A DNA stretch of 64,000 bases from Lewinellaceae bacterium (GCA_020636405.1 JACJXW010000004.1:62001-126000); one strand, 5' to 3'; shown: positions 8,944-18,696, counted from the first letter of the stretch. The notes: generated from the letters alone by a model not told the origin. Program-made: numbers and translations.

Positions 8944-9447
8944 AAAATAATTCTGTTTTTGGTTTTACCTATTATGATGTAAAGCTGTGCTCGCTGCTAT
9001 GTTTCCTGCTGGCATAAGAACGGACAGGTTTTGCAAATCTAATTCAATTTAGCGTTTTACATATTCGTATGCTGGCTGCTGTCAGTTATAGATACGACAA
9101 TGATGGAAAAACGGCCACGTCGGCAGGTGGAAATTTTGGACATGCGCAAGGTAAGAAATTGCCGATTTCCTTAAATAACGAAACCATGCCGGCCGAAGCC
9201 GGCATGGCCGCGCCTCATAACTTACTGTACGAAGGGAATACAGATAGAGGCGCTGAGCTTTTTCTTGTCTTTTGGCAAAGCAAACGGCATGAGGCCGGGG
9301 CTGCCGGCTATTGTTGGGCAGTTGAATCCATGGGATTAATTCCTGAATGATATAAACGGTTTGTTGGATTGAGGTTGGGTTGGCCTTGCACGAGGAGCCC
9401 CATTACCTTTTCGATCTGGTGAAGATAATAATTTTTCCGGGCCGATG
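8944..9447. other. 504-bp intergenic region between nucleotidyltransferase and pyk
   Basis: Both flanking genes are leftward. The region holds a promoter for the nucleotidyltransferase operon somewhere at its left side and a strong hairpin at 9184-9207. No convincing gene was seen; a 93-codon open frame on the plus strand looks random in composition. Confidence 0.6.
9184..9207 (-). terminator. strong UUCG-tetraloop hairpin downstream of pyk
   Basis: Perfect 10-bp arms CCATGCCGGC/GCCGGCATGG enclose four bases. Read on the minus strand the loop is C(UUCG)G, an especially stable tetraloop, followed by TTTCGTTATTT. It lies about 240 bp past the pyk stop, so it would end a long 3' UTR. Confidence 0.6.
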
Positions 9448-10887
9448 CTATTCCACCACGGTTACCTTCAGCATATTGGTCCGGAAGCGGCGGTGCAAGG
9501 GCATGCTGGCGGTATTGATGATGATGTCTCCAGGCTCTACCCTGCCTTCCTTTTTCAGGATATCGGTAACGTCCTGAATGGTTTCATCGGTGGTCGTGAA
9601 GCGGTCGTAATAGTAGCACCGCACCCCCCAGACGAGATTTAAGGTAGCCAGCATGTGCATGCGGTCTGAAAAGATATAGATGTCTTTCTTAGGACGGTAG
9701 CTCGATACTTTGAAGGCAGTATAGCCGGAGCTGGTCATGCCGACGATGGCCTTGGCGCCGATTTCCATTGCAGTCTTGCCAGCGTTGAAACAAACGATAT
9801 CCGACTGGAAAGTCCTGGATTTGGGGTTAGCGACCGGCCGGCGTCCGTCGAAGTTGAAGTGGGTTTCGGCCGCCTCGATGATCTTGTTCATAGCTTCGAC
9901 GACTTTTACCGGGTGCTTGCCTACCGATGTTTCACCGCTGAGCATTACCGCATCGGCGCCATCGAGCACGGCATTGGCCACGTCGGTGATCTCGGCGCGG
10001 GTGGGGCTGGGGTTGGTGATCATACTATCCATCATCTGGGTGGCGACGATGACCGGGCGGGCTCGTTGTATGCACTTGTTGATGATATCTTTCTGGATGA
10101 GCGGCAGTTGCTCCATGGGCACCTCAATGCCCAGGTCTCCACGCGCAACCATGATAGCATTGGAGTGCTTGATGATCTTATCCAGGTTTGCCACGGCTTC
10201 CGGTTTCTCGATCTTGGCAATGATCTTGGCGGGGTGGTTTTTGGCAGCGATGCGTTTGGCAAGGTCCTTTACATCTTTGGGCGAACGGACAAAAGAGAGG
10301 GCGATCCAGTTGATCGGTTGGGTGAGGATGAAATCCAGGTCGGCGAGGTCCTTTTTGGTCAGGCAGGGCAGGGATATCTTTGTGTTGGGCAGATTGACGC
10401 CCTTGTTGGAGGAGAGTACTCCTCCGAAGAGGGTTTTCAACCGTACCGTATCTTTTCTATTGGTTTCGACCACCTCAAAGACGAGCTTGCCGTCATCGAC
10501 AAGTACGCGTTCTCCGATTTTCACATCATGTGGGAACTGCTCGTAACTCATGTATATCTTCTCCATAGTTCCGATGCACTTCTCGTTGACTAGTGTGATC
10601 ACATCACCCTCGTTCAGTTCCAGTGCATTGTCCTGGATCTTGCCAACGCGAAGTTTTGGCCCCTGAAGGTCGGCCAGCAGGCCAACGTGCAGGTTGTACT
10701 TTTCATTGATGTACGTGACGTGGTTGATCACTTCGAGGTGATCCTCATGGCTTCCATGGGAGAAGTTTAGGCGGAAAACGTCGACTCCGGCCTTGACCAA
10801 ATCCAGCAAATTGGAATAAGAACTGGAGGCTGGCCCTACGGTAGCGACGATCTTTGTATTTTGGTGGTCTACGATTTTCATTGACAT
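9448..10887 (-). CDS. pyk: pyruvate kinase
   Basis: This is a 479-aa pyruvate kinase that transfers phosphate from phosphoenolpyruvate to ADP in glycolysis. The N-terminal TKIVATVGPASS and FRLNFSHGSHEDH match the family. The active-site signature is IIAKIEKPEAVANLD (catalytic Lys), followed by MVARGDLGIEVP and the MMDSMI...PTRAEITDVANAVLDG block. The length is normal for the type II bacterial enzyme. The start is ATG 10887; a Met two codons on is an alternative. It is transcribed alone, with an AT-rich inverted repeat upstream. Confidence 0.97.
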   Translation of the reverse strand: MSMKIVDHQNTKIVATVGPASSSYSNLLDLVKAGVDVFRLNFSHGSHEDHLEVINHVTYINEKYNLHVGLLADLQGPKLRVGKIQDNALELNEGDVITLVNEKCIGTMEKIYMSYEQFPHDVKIGERVLVDDGKLVFEVVETNRKDTVRLKTLFGGVLSSNKGVNLPNTKISLPCLTKKDLADLDFILTQPINWIALSFVRSPKDVKDLAKRIAAKNHPAKIIAKIEKPEAVANLDKIIKHSNAIMVARGDLGIEVPMEQLPLIQKDIINKCIQRARPVIVATQMMDSMITNPSPTRAEITDVANAVLDGADAVMLSGETSVGKHPVKVVEAMNKIIEAAETHFNFDGRRPVANPKSRTFQSDIVCFNAGKTAMEIGAKAIVGMTSSGYTAFKVSSYRPKKDIYIFSDRMHMLATLNLVWGVRCYYYDRFTTTDETIQDVTDILKKEGRVEPGDIIINTASMPLHRRFRTNMLKVTVVE

Positions 10888-10950
10888 TGGTGATTTTTAT
10901 TGAGCGGGCAGTGTTGCTGAAAAGGCGTAAATATCAATAGTAAGTGTAAA

Positions 10951-10977
10951 ATTTACAATAATTATTCTATTGTAAAT
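10951..10977. promoter_or_regulatory. AT-rich inverted repeat upstream of pyk
   Basis: Perfect 10-bp arms ATTTACAATA and TATTGTAAAT are separated by 7 bases, about 65 bp upstream of the pyk start. A second small palindrome GTAAAATTTAC overlaps the left arm. This could be an operator or simply AT-rich promoter DNA. Confidence 0.4.
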
Positions 10978-11210
10978 GTACGGTTATCTTAAAAATAATC
11001 AAATTAACGCCTGAGAAAAGTAGCAGTATTTATTTTAAAGGCCTAACCCGGTAGGATAAAATAGCCTGCGGGAGCGCAAGGGCGGCAACCTGCAGGAGAA
11101 TAAATAAGGCCTGAGCTTCTCCGCTGAATTCCAGCATCCTTTAAACTGGCGGACCTCCAATAATGATGGGGCTTAAGGGCTTTACGGCAGGCAAATTTTT
11201 TTTTAAAAAC

Positions 11211-11238
11211 TTTGGTTATCAGGGGAGTTCTATGTTTC
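11211..11238 (+). promoter_or_regulatory. candidate Bacteroidota promoter of acpP
   Basis: TTTG at 11211-11214 and TATGTTTC at 11231-11238 resemble the -33 and -7 (TAnnTTTG) elements, though the 16-base spacer is shorter than usual. The acpP start lies 38 bp downstream. Confidence 0.45.
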
Positions 11239-11276
11239 TTTGCATCGCAATTGTAAACCAATAAAGCGAATTCACT

Positions 11277-11534
11277 ATGTCTAGCATTGCAGAAAGAGTA
11301 AGTAAAATTATCGTCGACAAACTCGGCGTCGACGAATCTGAGGTAACTCCGGACGCCAGCTTTACCAACGATCTGGGGGCCGACTCTCTGGACACCGTGG
11401 AACTGATCATGGAATTTGAAAAGGAGTTTGACCTCTCCATTCCGGATGAGCAGGCCGAGAACATCCAAACCGTTGGACAGGCAATTGAGTATCTGGAAGC
11501 CAATTCCGAAAACAAAGGCCATAAGAAAGCTTAA
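11277..11534 (+). CDS. acpP: acyl carrier protein
   Basis: This 85-aa acidic helical protein carries growing acyl chains in fatty acid synthesis. The signature is LGADSLDTVELIMEFE. Ser37 in DSL is the 4'-phosphopantetheine attachment site. A short C-terminal tail (ENKGHKKA) is slightly longer than in E. coli AcpP. It is followed by fabF, the standard acpP-fabF order, with a hairpin between them that may lower read-through so that AcpP is made in excess. Confidence 0.97.
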   Translation: MSSIAERVSKIIVDKLGVDESEVTPDASFTNDLGADSLDTVELIMEFEKEFDLSIPDEQAENIQTVGQAIEYLEANSENKGHKKA

Positions 11535-11567
11535 TTTTACTATAATCGAGTTAGATGTTCATTTCTG

Positions 11568-11598
11568 CAAATTAGAGGTATGTTCTGCCTCTAATTTG
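11568..11598 (+). terminator. hairpin between acpP and fabF
   Basis: Perfect 11-bp arms CAAATTAGAGG/CCTCTAATTTG with a 9-base loop are followed by a short U-containing tract (TGGTTTT). Placement suggests partial termination after acpP. Confidence 0.6.
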
Positions 11599-11760
11599 TG
11601 GTTTTAAGAGGGTAGGAAGTTTCCCTCGCTTCTCCTGTAAGATCTAAAGAAAGACATTCATCAGCTCTGGCCTGGGCAGTGTCCATTCGATGCAGCAGCA
11701 GAGAAATATATATCAGTATTGACAACGATCGCTGCGCAAAAGCAAAAAATCCAAAAGTAG

Positions 11761-13008
11761 ATGAAAAGGGTTGTTGTAACAGGAATAGGAGCTGTAACTC
11801 CGATCGGCAACAATATCAACGCTTACCTAGAAGGCCTTCGCAATGGCGTAAGCGGGGCCAATCTTATTACACACTTCGACGCTTCGAACTTTAAAACTCA
11901 GTTTGCCTGCGAGGTCAAGGGCCTTGATATTGAAAACCTCGTCGATCGCCGCGAAGCACGCCGAATGGACTTGTTCTCTATCTACGGCGCCATTTCTTCG
12001 GATGAGGCTATCGCCGATGCCGGGTTGGAGCCGGAAAAACTGGACCTCGACCGCGTGGGCGTCATCTGGGGGTCGGGCATTGGCGGCCTGAAATCGCTCG
12101 AGGTAGAGATCGAAGAGTTCATTACAGGTAGCGGTATCCCCCGTTACAACCCATTCATGATCCCTAAAATGATCGTGGATATCGTCGCCGGCCAGATTTC
12201 CATTAAATATGGTTTCCGCGGCGCCAACTTCGCTACGGTTTCTGCCTGTGCTTCTTCTTCCCACGCCGTGGCAGTGGCTGCCGATTATATACGCCTTGGA
12301 CGCCAGGATGTAGCGATCACCGGAGGGTCCGAAGCAGCAGTCATTAAAGCCGGGGTAGGGGGCTTCAACGCCATGAAGGCGCTGTCTACCCGCAACGACG
12401 ACTACAAAACCGCCTCCCGCCCCTTCGACCTCGACCGCGATGGCTTCGTGCTGGGAGAAGGCGCCGGGGCGCTCGTCCTCGAAGAACTGGAACACGCCAA
12501 AAAACGAGGCGCAACTATTTACGCAGAATTGGCAGGCAGCGGCGCAACGGCCGATGCATACCATATTACCGCTCCTCATCCGGAAGGACTGGGAGCGAGC
12601 AACGTCATGAAAATTGCACTCAAAGAGGCCGGCCTGAACCCGGAGGACATTGATTATATCAATGTACACGGCACTTCCACCCCCCTGGGGGATATTGCTG
12701 AAGTAAAGGCCATACAGCAGGTATTCGGCAGCCATGCTTATCAGCTGAATATCAGCTCTACCAAATCCATGACCGGCCACCTGCTGGGTGCTGCCGGGGC
12801 CATTGAGGCCATCGCCGGCATCCTGAGTATAGTTCATGGCTTTGTGCCCCCAACCATCAACCACTTTACTGATGACCCCGAGCTGGACAGCAAGCTCAAC
12901 CTCACTTTCAACGAAGCACAGGAAAAAAAGGTAAGGGCCATCCTCAGTAATACTTTTGGTTTTGGCGGGCACAATTCATCGCTGATCTTTAAGAAATTTG
13001 AAGAATAA
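11761..13008 (+). CDS. fabF: beta-ketoacyl-ACP synthase II
   Basis: This 415-aa condensing enzyme elongates acyl-ACP with malonyl-ACP. The catalytic triad is in place at the same numbering as the E. coli enzyme: Cys163 in SACASSSH, His303 in NVHGTSTPLGD and His340 in MTGHLLGAAG. The C-terminal NTFGFGGHNSSL is the usual family end. It lies downstream of acpP on the same strand, and a structured region with a T-run follows the stop codon. Confidence 0.97.
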   Translation: MKRVVVTGIGAVTPIGNNINAYLEGLRNGVSGANLITHFDASNFKTQFACEVKGLDIENLVDRREARRMDLFSIYGAISSDEAIADAGLEPEKLDLDRVGVIWGSGIGGLKSLEVEIEEFITGSGIPRYNPFMIPKMIVDIVAGQISIKYGFRGANFATVSACASSSHAVAVAADYIRLGRQDVAITGGSEAAVIKAGVGGFNAMKALSTRNDDYKTASRPFDLDRDGFVLGEGAGALVLEELEHAKKRGATIYAELAGSGATADAYHITAPHPEGLGASNVMKIALKEAGLNPEDIDYINVHGTSTPLGDIAEVKAIQQVFGSHAYQLNISSTKSMTGHLLGAAGAIEAIAGILSIVHGFVPPTINHFTDDPELDSKLNLTFNEAQEKKVRAILSNTFGFGGHNSSLIFKKFEE

Positions 13009-13092
13009 GCTCTTCAGCGGTAAAGCGGCAATGCCTTACCCCCATTGGAATTCCCGGGGTATTACCTCCTTACCTTTAAGAGCGGCTTTTTT
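13009..13092 (+). terminator. structured terminator-like region after fabF
   Basis: Imperfect long-range pairing (GCTCTT...GGTAA with TTACC...AAGAGC) encloses two smaller hairpins and is followed by six T residues at 13087-13092. It was read by eye and not folded. Confidence 0.4.
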
Positions 13093-13213
13093 GTATTCTG
13101 GAACACTGGTATCGCCTGCTCGTGGAACGTTCGTGCCCGTCGGCTGATGTGATGGGGCGCACATACCAGGCAGGGACATCGGTATTGTTAATGTCTGTCT
13201 AATTCATTTTACT

Positions 13214-13960
13214 TTGCTGCGGCTCTTATTAAGGATCTATAACTTTTACTTCTCGAAAGACAAGGAGTTTGCCCGGCGCCTTAGGCAGTTGATCGGCTTC
13301 ACTCCTTCCAATATGGGGATCTTCAGGCTGGCTTTTTCCCATAAGTCCACCTCTTCGGAAAAGGCTTATGCGATCCAGAACAATGAACGCCTGGAGTACC
13401 TCGGCGACGCCGTCCTGGGAACTATTGTGGCGGAGTACCTCTTCAAAAAGTACCCCAACAGCAACGAGGGCTTTCTGACCAAAATGCGCTCCAAGATCGT
13501 CAAGCGAAAATCGCTCAATAAGATCGGCGATAAAATGGGGCTCGACATGCTGCTCTCCGAATACAACCAAACCCGCCTCAGCCGCTCTATGCTCGGCAAT
13601 GCGGTAGAAGCACTAGTCGGCGCTGTTTACCTCGAAAAAGGATACATCGGCACGAAGAACTTCGTCGTCAACAAAGTCCTGCGCAACTATGTGGATGTGC
13701 ATGAGCTGGAAAGTTTTGACGATAACTACAAAAGCCAGCTCCTGGAATGGTGCCAGAAAAACGGCCAAACCGTAAGCTATAAACTGCTGGCCCGCTATAA
13801 GTTCGAAAAACGCGACCGCTTTAAGGTGGCCGTTATGGTCAACGGTAAGAAAATGGCCACCGCCGATGACTTCAACAAAAAGAGTGCGGAACAGACCGCT
13901 TCGGAAAAAGCCATGATTGCTCTGGGTATCCTGGATCCCGACGAGGAGGAGGATGAATGA
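13214..13960 (+). CDS. rnc: ribonuclease III
   Basis: This is a 248-aa double-strand-specific RNase for rRNA and mRNA processing. The signature NERLEYLGDAVLGTIVAEYLF contains the catalytic acids, and a second acidic site lies in AVEALVGAVYLEKG. A C-terminal dsRNA-binding domain (YKSQLLEWCQKNGQ...) follows, with an acidic tail. No ATG is available before codon 34, which would remove part of the first helix. The start used is TTG at 13214, which sits unusually near a promoter-like TTACTTTGC, so the true start is uncertain. It is separate from fabF by 205 bp. Confidence 0.93.
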   Translation: MLRLLLRIYNFYFSKDKEFARRLRQLIGFTPSNMGIFRLAFSHKSTSSEKAYAIQNNERLEYLGDAVLGTIVAEYLFKKYPNSNEGFLTKMRSKIVKRKSLNKIGDKMGLDMLLSEYNQTRLSRSMLGNAVEALVGAVYLEKGYIGTKNFVVNKVLRNYVDVHELESFDDNYKSQLLEWCQKNGQTVSYKLLARYKFEKRDRFKVAVMVNGKKMATADDFNKKSAEQTASEKAMIALGILDPDEEEDE

Positions 13961-14034
13961 TTCCTGGTTTCATTGGCTCATGACCGGTTCCCCGGTAGAG
14001 ACAACCGGGCCGGGAACCCTATATTCGTGCAACC

Positions 14035-15387
14035 ATGAATTGGACCTACCCCAAGATCACCGCCCTGGCGCCCAACAGCCTTGTATTGGAGAAGGCCATG
14101 AACCTGTCTTCTCCCCGCCGGTGGGCATCCATCGGGAGTGACGGCGGAATGCTGTGGGGAGAATGTAAAAGTAGTGGCGATCGCCATTACCATACGGCGG
14201 CTAACCTGGCCGATGAGTCCTTTCGCTGCGATTGCCAAAGCCGTTATCACCCCTGCCGGCACATCCTTGCCCTTCTGCTTTGTTTCGTCAAGAAAAACCA
14301 TCAAATAACGCTGGCCGAAGCGCCTCCGCATTGGGTACAACAACTGCTGAAAACCCCTCCTGGCAGGCTGCTTACCGCTGAAGAGCGCGCCAGAAACGAA
14401 GCAGAGCGGTCGCGTCGTTTCGGACAACGCCTGGCTCTGATGGAGCAGGGCGCAAGGGAGTTGGAAGAATGGTTGCAGGACCTTATCCGCCATGGATTGT
14501 CGGCTATTGACGAGCAACCGGCTGCTTTCTGGGATGGTTTTGCTGCCCGTATGGTGGATGCCAAGCTGGGTGGCGTCGCTCGCCGTATCCGCAATTTTAA
14601 GGCCCTGGCAGGCAGGGAGGAGGGATTCGAACTCTTGCTTGAAGAAATGTCGGAACTCTACCTGCTGGCTCAGAGTTTTAAACAGTTGGAAAGCCTGCCG
14701 GAAGGGCTGCAGGAGGAAGTCCTAAGCCAGATGGGGGTCAATCGCAAAAGAGAAGAAATCCTGGCTTTTACTGGTATTTCCGATACCTGGCTTGTCGTTG
14801 GGCAGGCCGAAGGAGAGAGCGAAGAAGACAACCTGAGCTACCGCCGGACCTGGTTCCTGGGGGAAACCAGCAGCCGCATGGCATTGCTTCTGGATTTTTC
14901 CTGGGGCAGGCAAGGCTACGATATGCAATGGGCTGTGGGCAGTAGCATTGAAGGAGAACTGGTATTTTATCCCGGAGCTTTCCCGCTTCGCGCATTGTTC
15001 CGAAACCACCGGTTCTCCAACCGGCCCTTCATGGGTAAGTCCGGATACGCTACCATCAGCGATTTTGCCCGGGCATATGCTCAGGCGTTGGCCGCCAATC
15101 CCTGGCTACAGGCTTTTCCCTGCTTGTTAGCGGAGGCCACCCCGGTAATGGACAAGGAGCAAGTGTGGTTGGTGGATAGTGCGGGTAATAAGATCCCTGT
15201 ATCTTCGGAGGGCCCTGCCCGCTGGAACCTATTGGCGGTGAGCGGCGGCAGAAGGCTTACCGCTTTCGGAGAATGGGACGGCAAAACCTTAAACCTGCTC
15301 TCTGCTATAATGGGAGAAAGGGTAATGGCTTTGCAGGGCCGCCCTCAGGAGCCGGGAAAGACGGATATCGGCCTATTCGGCAGTTGA
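14035..15387 (+). CDS. SWIM zinc finger protein
   Basis: This is a 450-aa cytoplasmic protein. Residues about 63-78 carry the SWIM motif CxCxnCxH (FRCDCQSRYHPCRHILAL), a zinc-binding module thought to bind DNA or protein. The rest is helical in the middle (coiled, Arg/Glu rich) and beta-rich toward the end. In other bacteria SWIM proteins often sit with MoxR and VWA genes; none is present here. It overlaps none of its neighbours; the next gene begins 92 bp downstream on the same strand. The function is not known beyond the motif. Confidence 0.85.
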   Translation: MNWTYPKITALAPNSLVLEKAMNLSSPRRWASIGSDGGMLWGECKSSGDRHYHTAANLADESFRCDCQSRYHPCRHILALLLCFVKKNHQITLAEAPPHWVQQLLKTPPGRLLTAEERARNEAERSRRFGQRLALMEQGARELEEWLQDLIRHGLSAIDEQPAAFWDGFAARMVDAKLGGVARRIRNFKALAGREEGFELLLEEMSELYLLAQSFKQLESLPEGLQEEVLSQMGVNRKREEILAFTGISDTWLVVGQAEGESEEDNLSYRRTWFLGETSSRMALLLDFSWGRQGYDMQWAVGSSIEGELVFYPGAFPLRALFRNHRFSNRPFMGKSGYATISDFARAYAQALAANPWLQAFPCLLAEATPVMDKEQVWLVDSAGNKIPVSSEGPARWNLLAVSGGRRLTAFGEWDGKTLNLLSAIMGERVMALQGRPQEPGKTDIGLFGS

Positions 15388-15479
15388 GGTTGTTTTATAG
15401 GAGGCCGGCGCTTCATCTGTTGGCCAAAAATGACTTTACGCCCGATTATCCGTCAAAACTAGAAACAGTACAGGTGATC

Positions 15480-17939
15480 ATGAAAAAGCTGGCATTCGGA
15501 TTTGTATTATTGGCTGCTGCCTATACCCTCTCAGCCCAGGATGGCCTTCCCCGGATTCTCCCGGCAGAGGTCAATTCAGGCTACGACGAATGGGGGCCGG
15601 TAGCTTCTCCGGAAGGCCGGGCCTTGTATTTTTCCCGCCTGGGCCATCCCCAGAATATGGGAGAGAGCGATGCTGCTGATATCTGGATAACTTATCGCTA
15701 TCCCAACGGGCAGTGGCCCAGGGCCGTCAATGCCGGCGCTCCGCTGAATAGCCGGCAGGATGAGCGGGTGGTGGGCGTTCATGCATCGGGCCGCAGGCTA
15801 TACCTTTACCGTCCTGATATAGAAACCTTATTTTATAGCGACCGCCACGGACGGGCCTGGCAGCGGCCCATGCCGATCCAGATCGATAGCTTTAGCTTGA
15901 AGGGCAAAGATGCTCGTTTTGCATTTCACCCCGATGGTACGGTATTATTGCTCTCTTTCGGAGGCCAGGGCAGTATGGGCGGCAGAGATATTTATGCCAG
16001 TTTTCTCAAAGGTGATGGCCATTATTCCTCTCCAAAGCCCCTTAACCCGCCTGCCAACTCCTCGGCGGATGAGGTAGGCCTCTGGTTGGCCGCAGACGGA
16101 GAAACACTTTATTTTTCTTCCAACCGGACGGGTGGCCTTGGAGGCCAGGACTTCTACGTTATCCGCCGCCTCGATGAGGGCTGGTCTAAATGGACCCTCC
16201 CGCTTAACCTCGGGGCCAATGTCAATAGCAGGGAAGACGACCTCTTCCTGAGCATGCCCGCTTCGGGTTTTCCCGTTTACCTGCTGCGCCCGACTGAGGA
16301 AGGCACGCTGAGCCTATATGAATCTGAACTTCCTGACAGCCTGCTCCCACAGCCGGTGGTCTTGCTTTCGGGCAAAATAAGGGATGCGGCTTCCGGTGAA
16401 ACGCTGTCCCGGGCTCAGCCCCGGCTGCATACGCTGGAAGGCGGCGTCCACCTGGCCACCCCGGATATTCTCAGCCAGGATGGCGATTTTCAGGTCATTC
16501 TGCCTCATGGCCGGGATTTTGGCCTCAGTGCGGCCATGAACGGATACTTTCCCGTGAGTGAGCCTCTGGAACTGTCAGGCCAAACACTCGAAGAGCTGGA
16601 CCGGGAAAATGCACAGTTGCTGGTTTCGCTCAGCCGTGATCCGGCCTATATTCAACGTAATGAAGAGATCATCAGCCTGCAGCTGCACCTGCGGGAGCTC
16701 GATGAAGAACTGATACAGATCAACCAGGAACGCGCCGCTTTGCGCCGGAAACTGCTCGCTACCCGTCAGGAGGATCCCGACTGGGCCCCTCCTTCCGACC
16801 CTGAGCTGGACGCACTCCGGCACCGCTACCGCCAATATCAGGAAACAACGGCCCGGGATACCATCCTTCCCGATGCCTATGGAGAAACGCCAGCCGGCAA
16901 TACCGGCGAACTCAGAGATATGAAAGAACGGTACGACCGCTATGTACAGTACCAAAAGAAACAACAACAAACGGCCATGGAAGCGGCAGATGGCGACAAT
17001 TTCCTTTGGGATGAAGGCAAAAGTTTTGAAAGGATGGAAGAGGAAGTGCGGCAGAACCTCAAAGGAGGGTTGGCCCCAAAAGTAGAACAGGAACTCAGCG
17101 CCAGCATGCTGGAGGCGGTAAAACGCGATGTGGCAGCCTCTCTGAGTAGCCGGGAAAGGCAGCAACTGGAACTAAAAGAAGAGGAGCTGCGCCGCACCAT
17201 CCGGCAAAGCTTTGGCAATCCGGCAGGAGGCCAGGAAAGCTGGACAGCGAAGGGCTCTCCTGCTCAAACGGAGTGGGAGCGCCAATTGAAGGAAGACCTC
17301 AAAGTGGCAATAGAACCCAAAGTCCGGGAGGAATTGCGCCAGGAATTGAAAGACGATATCCGGGCAGCTCTGGCAAACGACATCACCTACTGGGCAAAAA
17401 AGGAAACCCAGGCGGAGCTGCAGGCAGAAATGAACCAGAAACTACAATTGCAGATCGAGCAGGAGAAACGCAAAGCTTTGTCTGCTGGTGCTGGCGCGGA
17501 TGCTGTGGCGCCCCTGCAACCGACTCCGGCTACCGGCACTACGTACCTGGAAATACAGCAGGATCTGCTCCTGGTGCGGGCAGAACCTGGCATGGTGATC
17601 CCGCTCAATACGGTAGTTTTTGAAACCAATAAAGCTGAGCTTAAACCGGTAGCGTACAAAGAACTCCGGCAAGTACTGGAATTTCTGCAGCAGAACGAAG
17701 GCCTCGTGGTAGAGATCGGCGTTCATTCCGGCAGCCAGCTCAGCCATACCAATGCTTTGAGCCTTACCAACCAGCGGGCAAATGCTATTGTCAGATACCT
17801 CACCGAAAAGGGTATTGAGGAAGCCAGGGCCATCCCCAAAGGATATGGCAAATCGTTTCCTATAGCTGAAGGCAACAGCCTTGAAGCGCAACGCCAAAAC
17901 CAGCGCGTAGAAATGAGGGTCATCTCTACAGCTCCATAA
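15480..17939 (+). CDS. OmpA-family protein with PD40 propeller repeats and coiled coil
   Basis: The start is ATG 15480, where a signal peptide begins (MKKLAFGFVLLAAAYTLSAQ); an open frame further upstream overlaps the SWIM gene. The 819-aa product has an N-terminal half with PD40/WD40-like blades (ALYFSRLGHP, TLYFSSNRTGGLGGQDFYV). A carboxypeptidase-regulatory-like segment near residue 300 follows. A long charged coiled coil spans about 390-680, and an OmpA C-terminal domain about 700-819 (FETNKAELKPVAYKEL...QRVEMRV). The OmpA part should bind peptidoglycan, although the usual GHTD reads GVHSG. It is probably an outer-membrane to cell-wall linker. Confidence 0.88.
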   Translation: MKKLAFGFVLLAAAYTLSAQDGLPRILPAEVNSGYDEWGPVASPEGRALYFSRLGHPQNMGESDAADIWITYRYPNGQWPRAVNAGAPLNSRQDERVVGVHASGRRLYLYRPDIETLFYSDRHGRAWQRPMPIQIDSFSLKGKDARFAFHPDGTVLLLSFGGQGSMGGRDIYASFLKGDGHYSSPKPLNPPANSSADEVGLWLAADGETLYFSSNRTGGLGGQDFYVIRRLDEGWSKWTLPLNLGANVNSREDDLFLSMPASGFPVYLLRPTEEGTLSLYESELPDSLLPQPVVLLSGKIRDAASGETLSRAQPRLHTLEGGVHLATPDILSQDGDFQVILPHGRDFGLSAAMNGYFPVSEPLELSGQTLEELDRENAQLLVSLSRDPAYIQRNEEIISLQLHLRELDEELIQINQERAALRRKLLATRQEDPDWAPPSDPELDALRHRYRQYQETTARDTILPDAYGETPAGNTGELRDMKERYDRYVQYQKKQQQTAMEAADGDNFLWDEGKSFERMEEEVRQNLKGGLAPKVEQELSASMLEAVKRDVAASLSSRERQQLELKEEELRRTIRQSFGNPAGGQESWTAKGSPAQTEWERQLKEDLKVAIEPKVREELRQELKDDIRAALANDITYWAKKETQAELQAEMNQKLQLQIEQEKRKALSAGAGADAVAPLQPTPATGTTYLEIQQDLLLVRAEPGMVIPLNTVVFETNKAELKPVAYKELRQVLEFLQQNEGLVVEIGVHSGSQLSHTNALSLTNQRANAIVRYLTEKGIEEARAIPKGYGKSFPIAEGNSLEAQRQNQRVEMRVISTAP

Positions 17940-17955
17940 CACCACAGTATAGTTT

Positions 17956-18462
17956 ATGAAGATCATCAGCGAAAGCCTCATCGAGCAGGCGGCAGAAATG
18001 CTCGAAATTTCGGAAGAAAGTTATGAACAGGCCGTAGGGGAAATGCAGGAAAGGCAGCCCGTCCTGCTTTCTTACTTCTTTACCGAGAACTTTCAGGTGT
18101 TTACTCAAGACGAGAAGGAGTATTTGTTCTATCTCATGCTCGTTATCTGGAAAGCCATTAGCCTGAGTGGCGAAAGCGTACCGGCGGTTACCGAACAGCA
18201 ACTCAGCCAGGCGGAAGATGACAATTGGGCTCAGGTACAGGGCATTAGGGCCAAAGGTTTTCATGAGCGGCTCAATGTCTTCTTTGATAACTACCCGCAG
18301 GAGGACCTGCTGGCCTTTGTCGAAGATGCTTTGGCGGAGGACGAAGAGGAAGAGGATGGCCCGGTAACCCAGGAAGGGAGGGAAGCCCTGTTCATTAGCC
18401 TTAAAACAGCTATCGACTGCCTGACGGGCTGGAGCAGGGAAAAGGTACTCAGAGAGAAGTGA
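17956..18462 (+). CDS. conserved-looking acidic hypothetical protein
   Basis: This is a 168-aa protein with no signal peptide or membrane segment. It is strongly acidic, with a DEEEEDG run near residue 135, and mostly helical. It starts 16 bp after the OmpA-like gene and is likely co-transcribed with it. No family was recognised. Confidence 0.75.
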   Translation: MKIISESLIEQAAEMLEISEESYEQAVGEMQERQPVLLSYFFTENFQVFTQDEKEYLFYLMLVIWKAISLSGESVPAVTEQQLSQAEDDNWAQVQGIRAKGFHERLNVFFDNYPQEDLLAFVEDALAEDEEEEDGPVTQEGREALFISLKTAIDCLTGWSREKVLREK

Positions 18463-18696
18463 ACCTGATACTTCCCCAACCCCGGAACGTCAATCCAGGT
18501 GAAAATTTAAGCGTATTATTTATACGTTCTAAAAGTTTGGCTAAACGGCCAGGCGAGCAAATATCGTAACAAAACTTCCTTCTGAACATTATTATTGCTA
18601 TTTTTGCGCTCACATTTTGGTTATGTAAGTCCATTCGCAAAGATACAGCCGGTATAATCCTACGGATCACATTTCCCAACTTGCTAAAAAAAAATT

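Larger units (their letters stand above)
10888..11276. other. 389-bp divergent promoter region between pyk and acpP
   Basis: Between divergent genes, the left third is AT-rich with a 10-bp inverted repeat (10951-10977). The right end carries a candidate acpP promoter (11211-11238). Nothing coding is supported; the longer open frame on the minus strand only shadows acpP. Confidence 0.6.

Noticed and set aside
9069..9350. 93-codon open frame on the plus strand in the pyk gap
   Set aside because: It spans the UUCG hairpin and has no family character; treated as non-coding.
11043..11522. 159-codon open frame antisense to acpP
   Set aside because: It is a mirror of acpP and its promoter; the plus-strand protein has the ACP signature.
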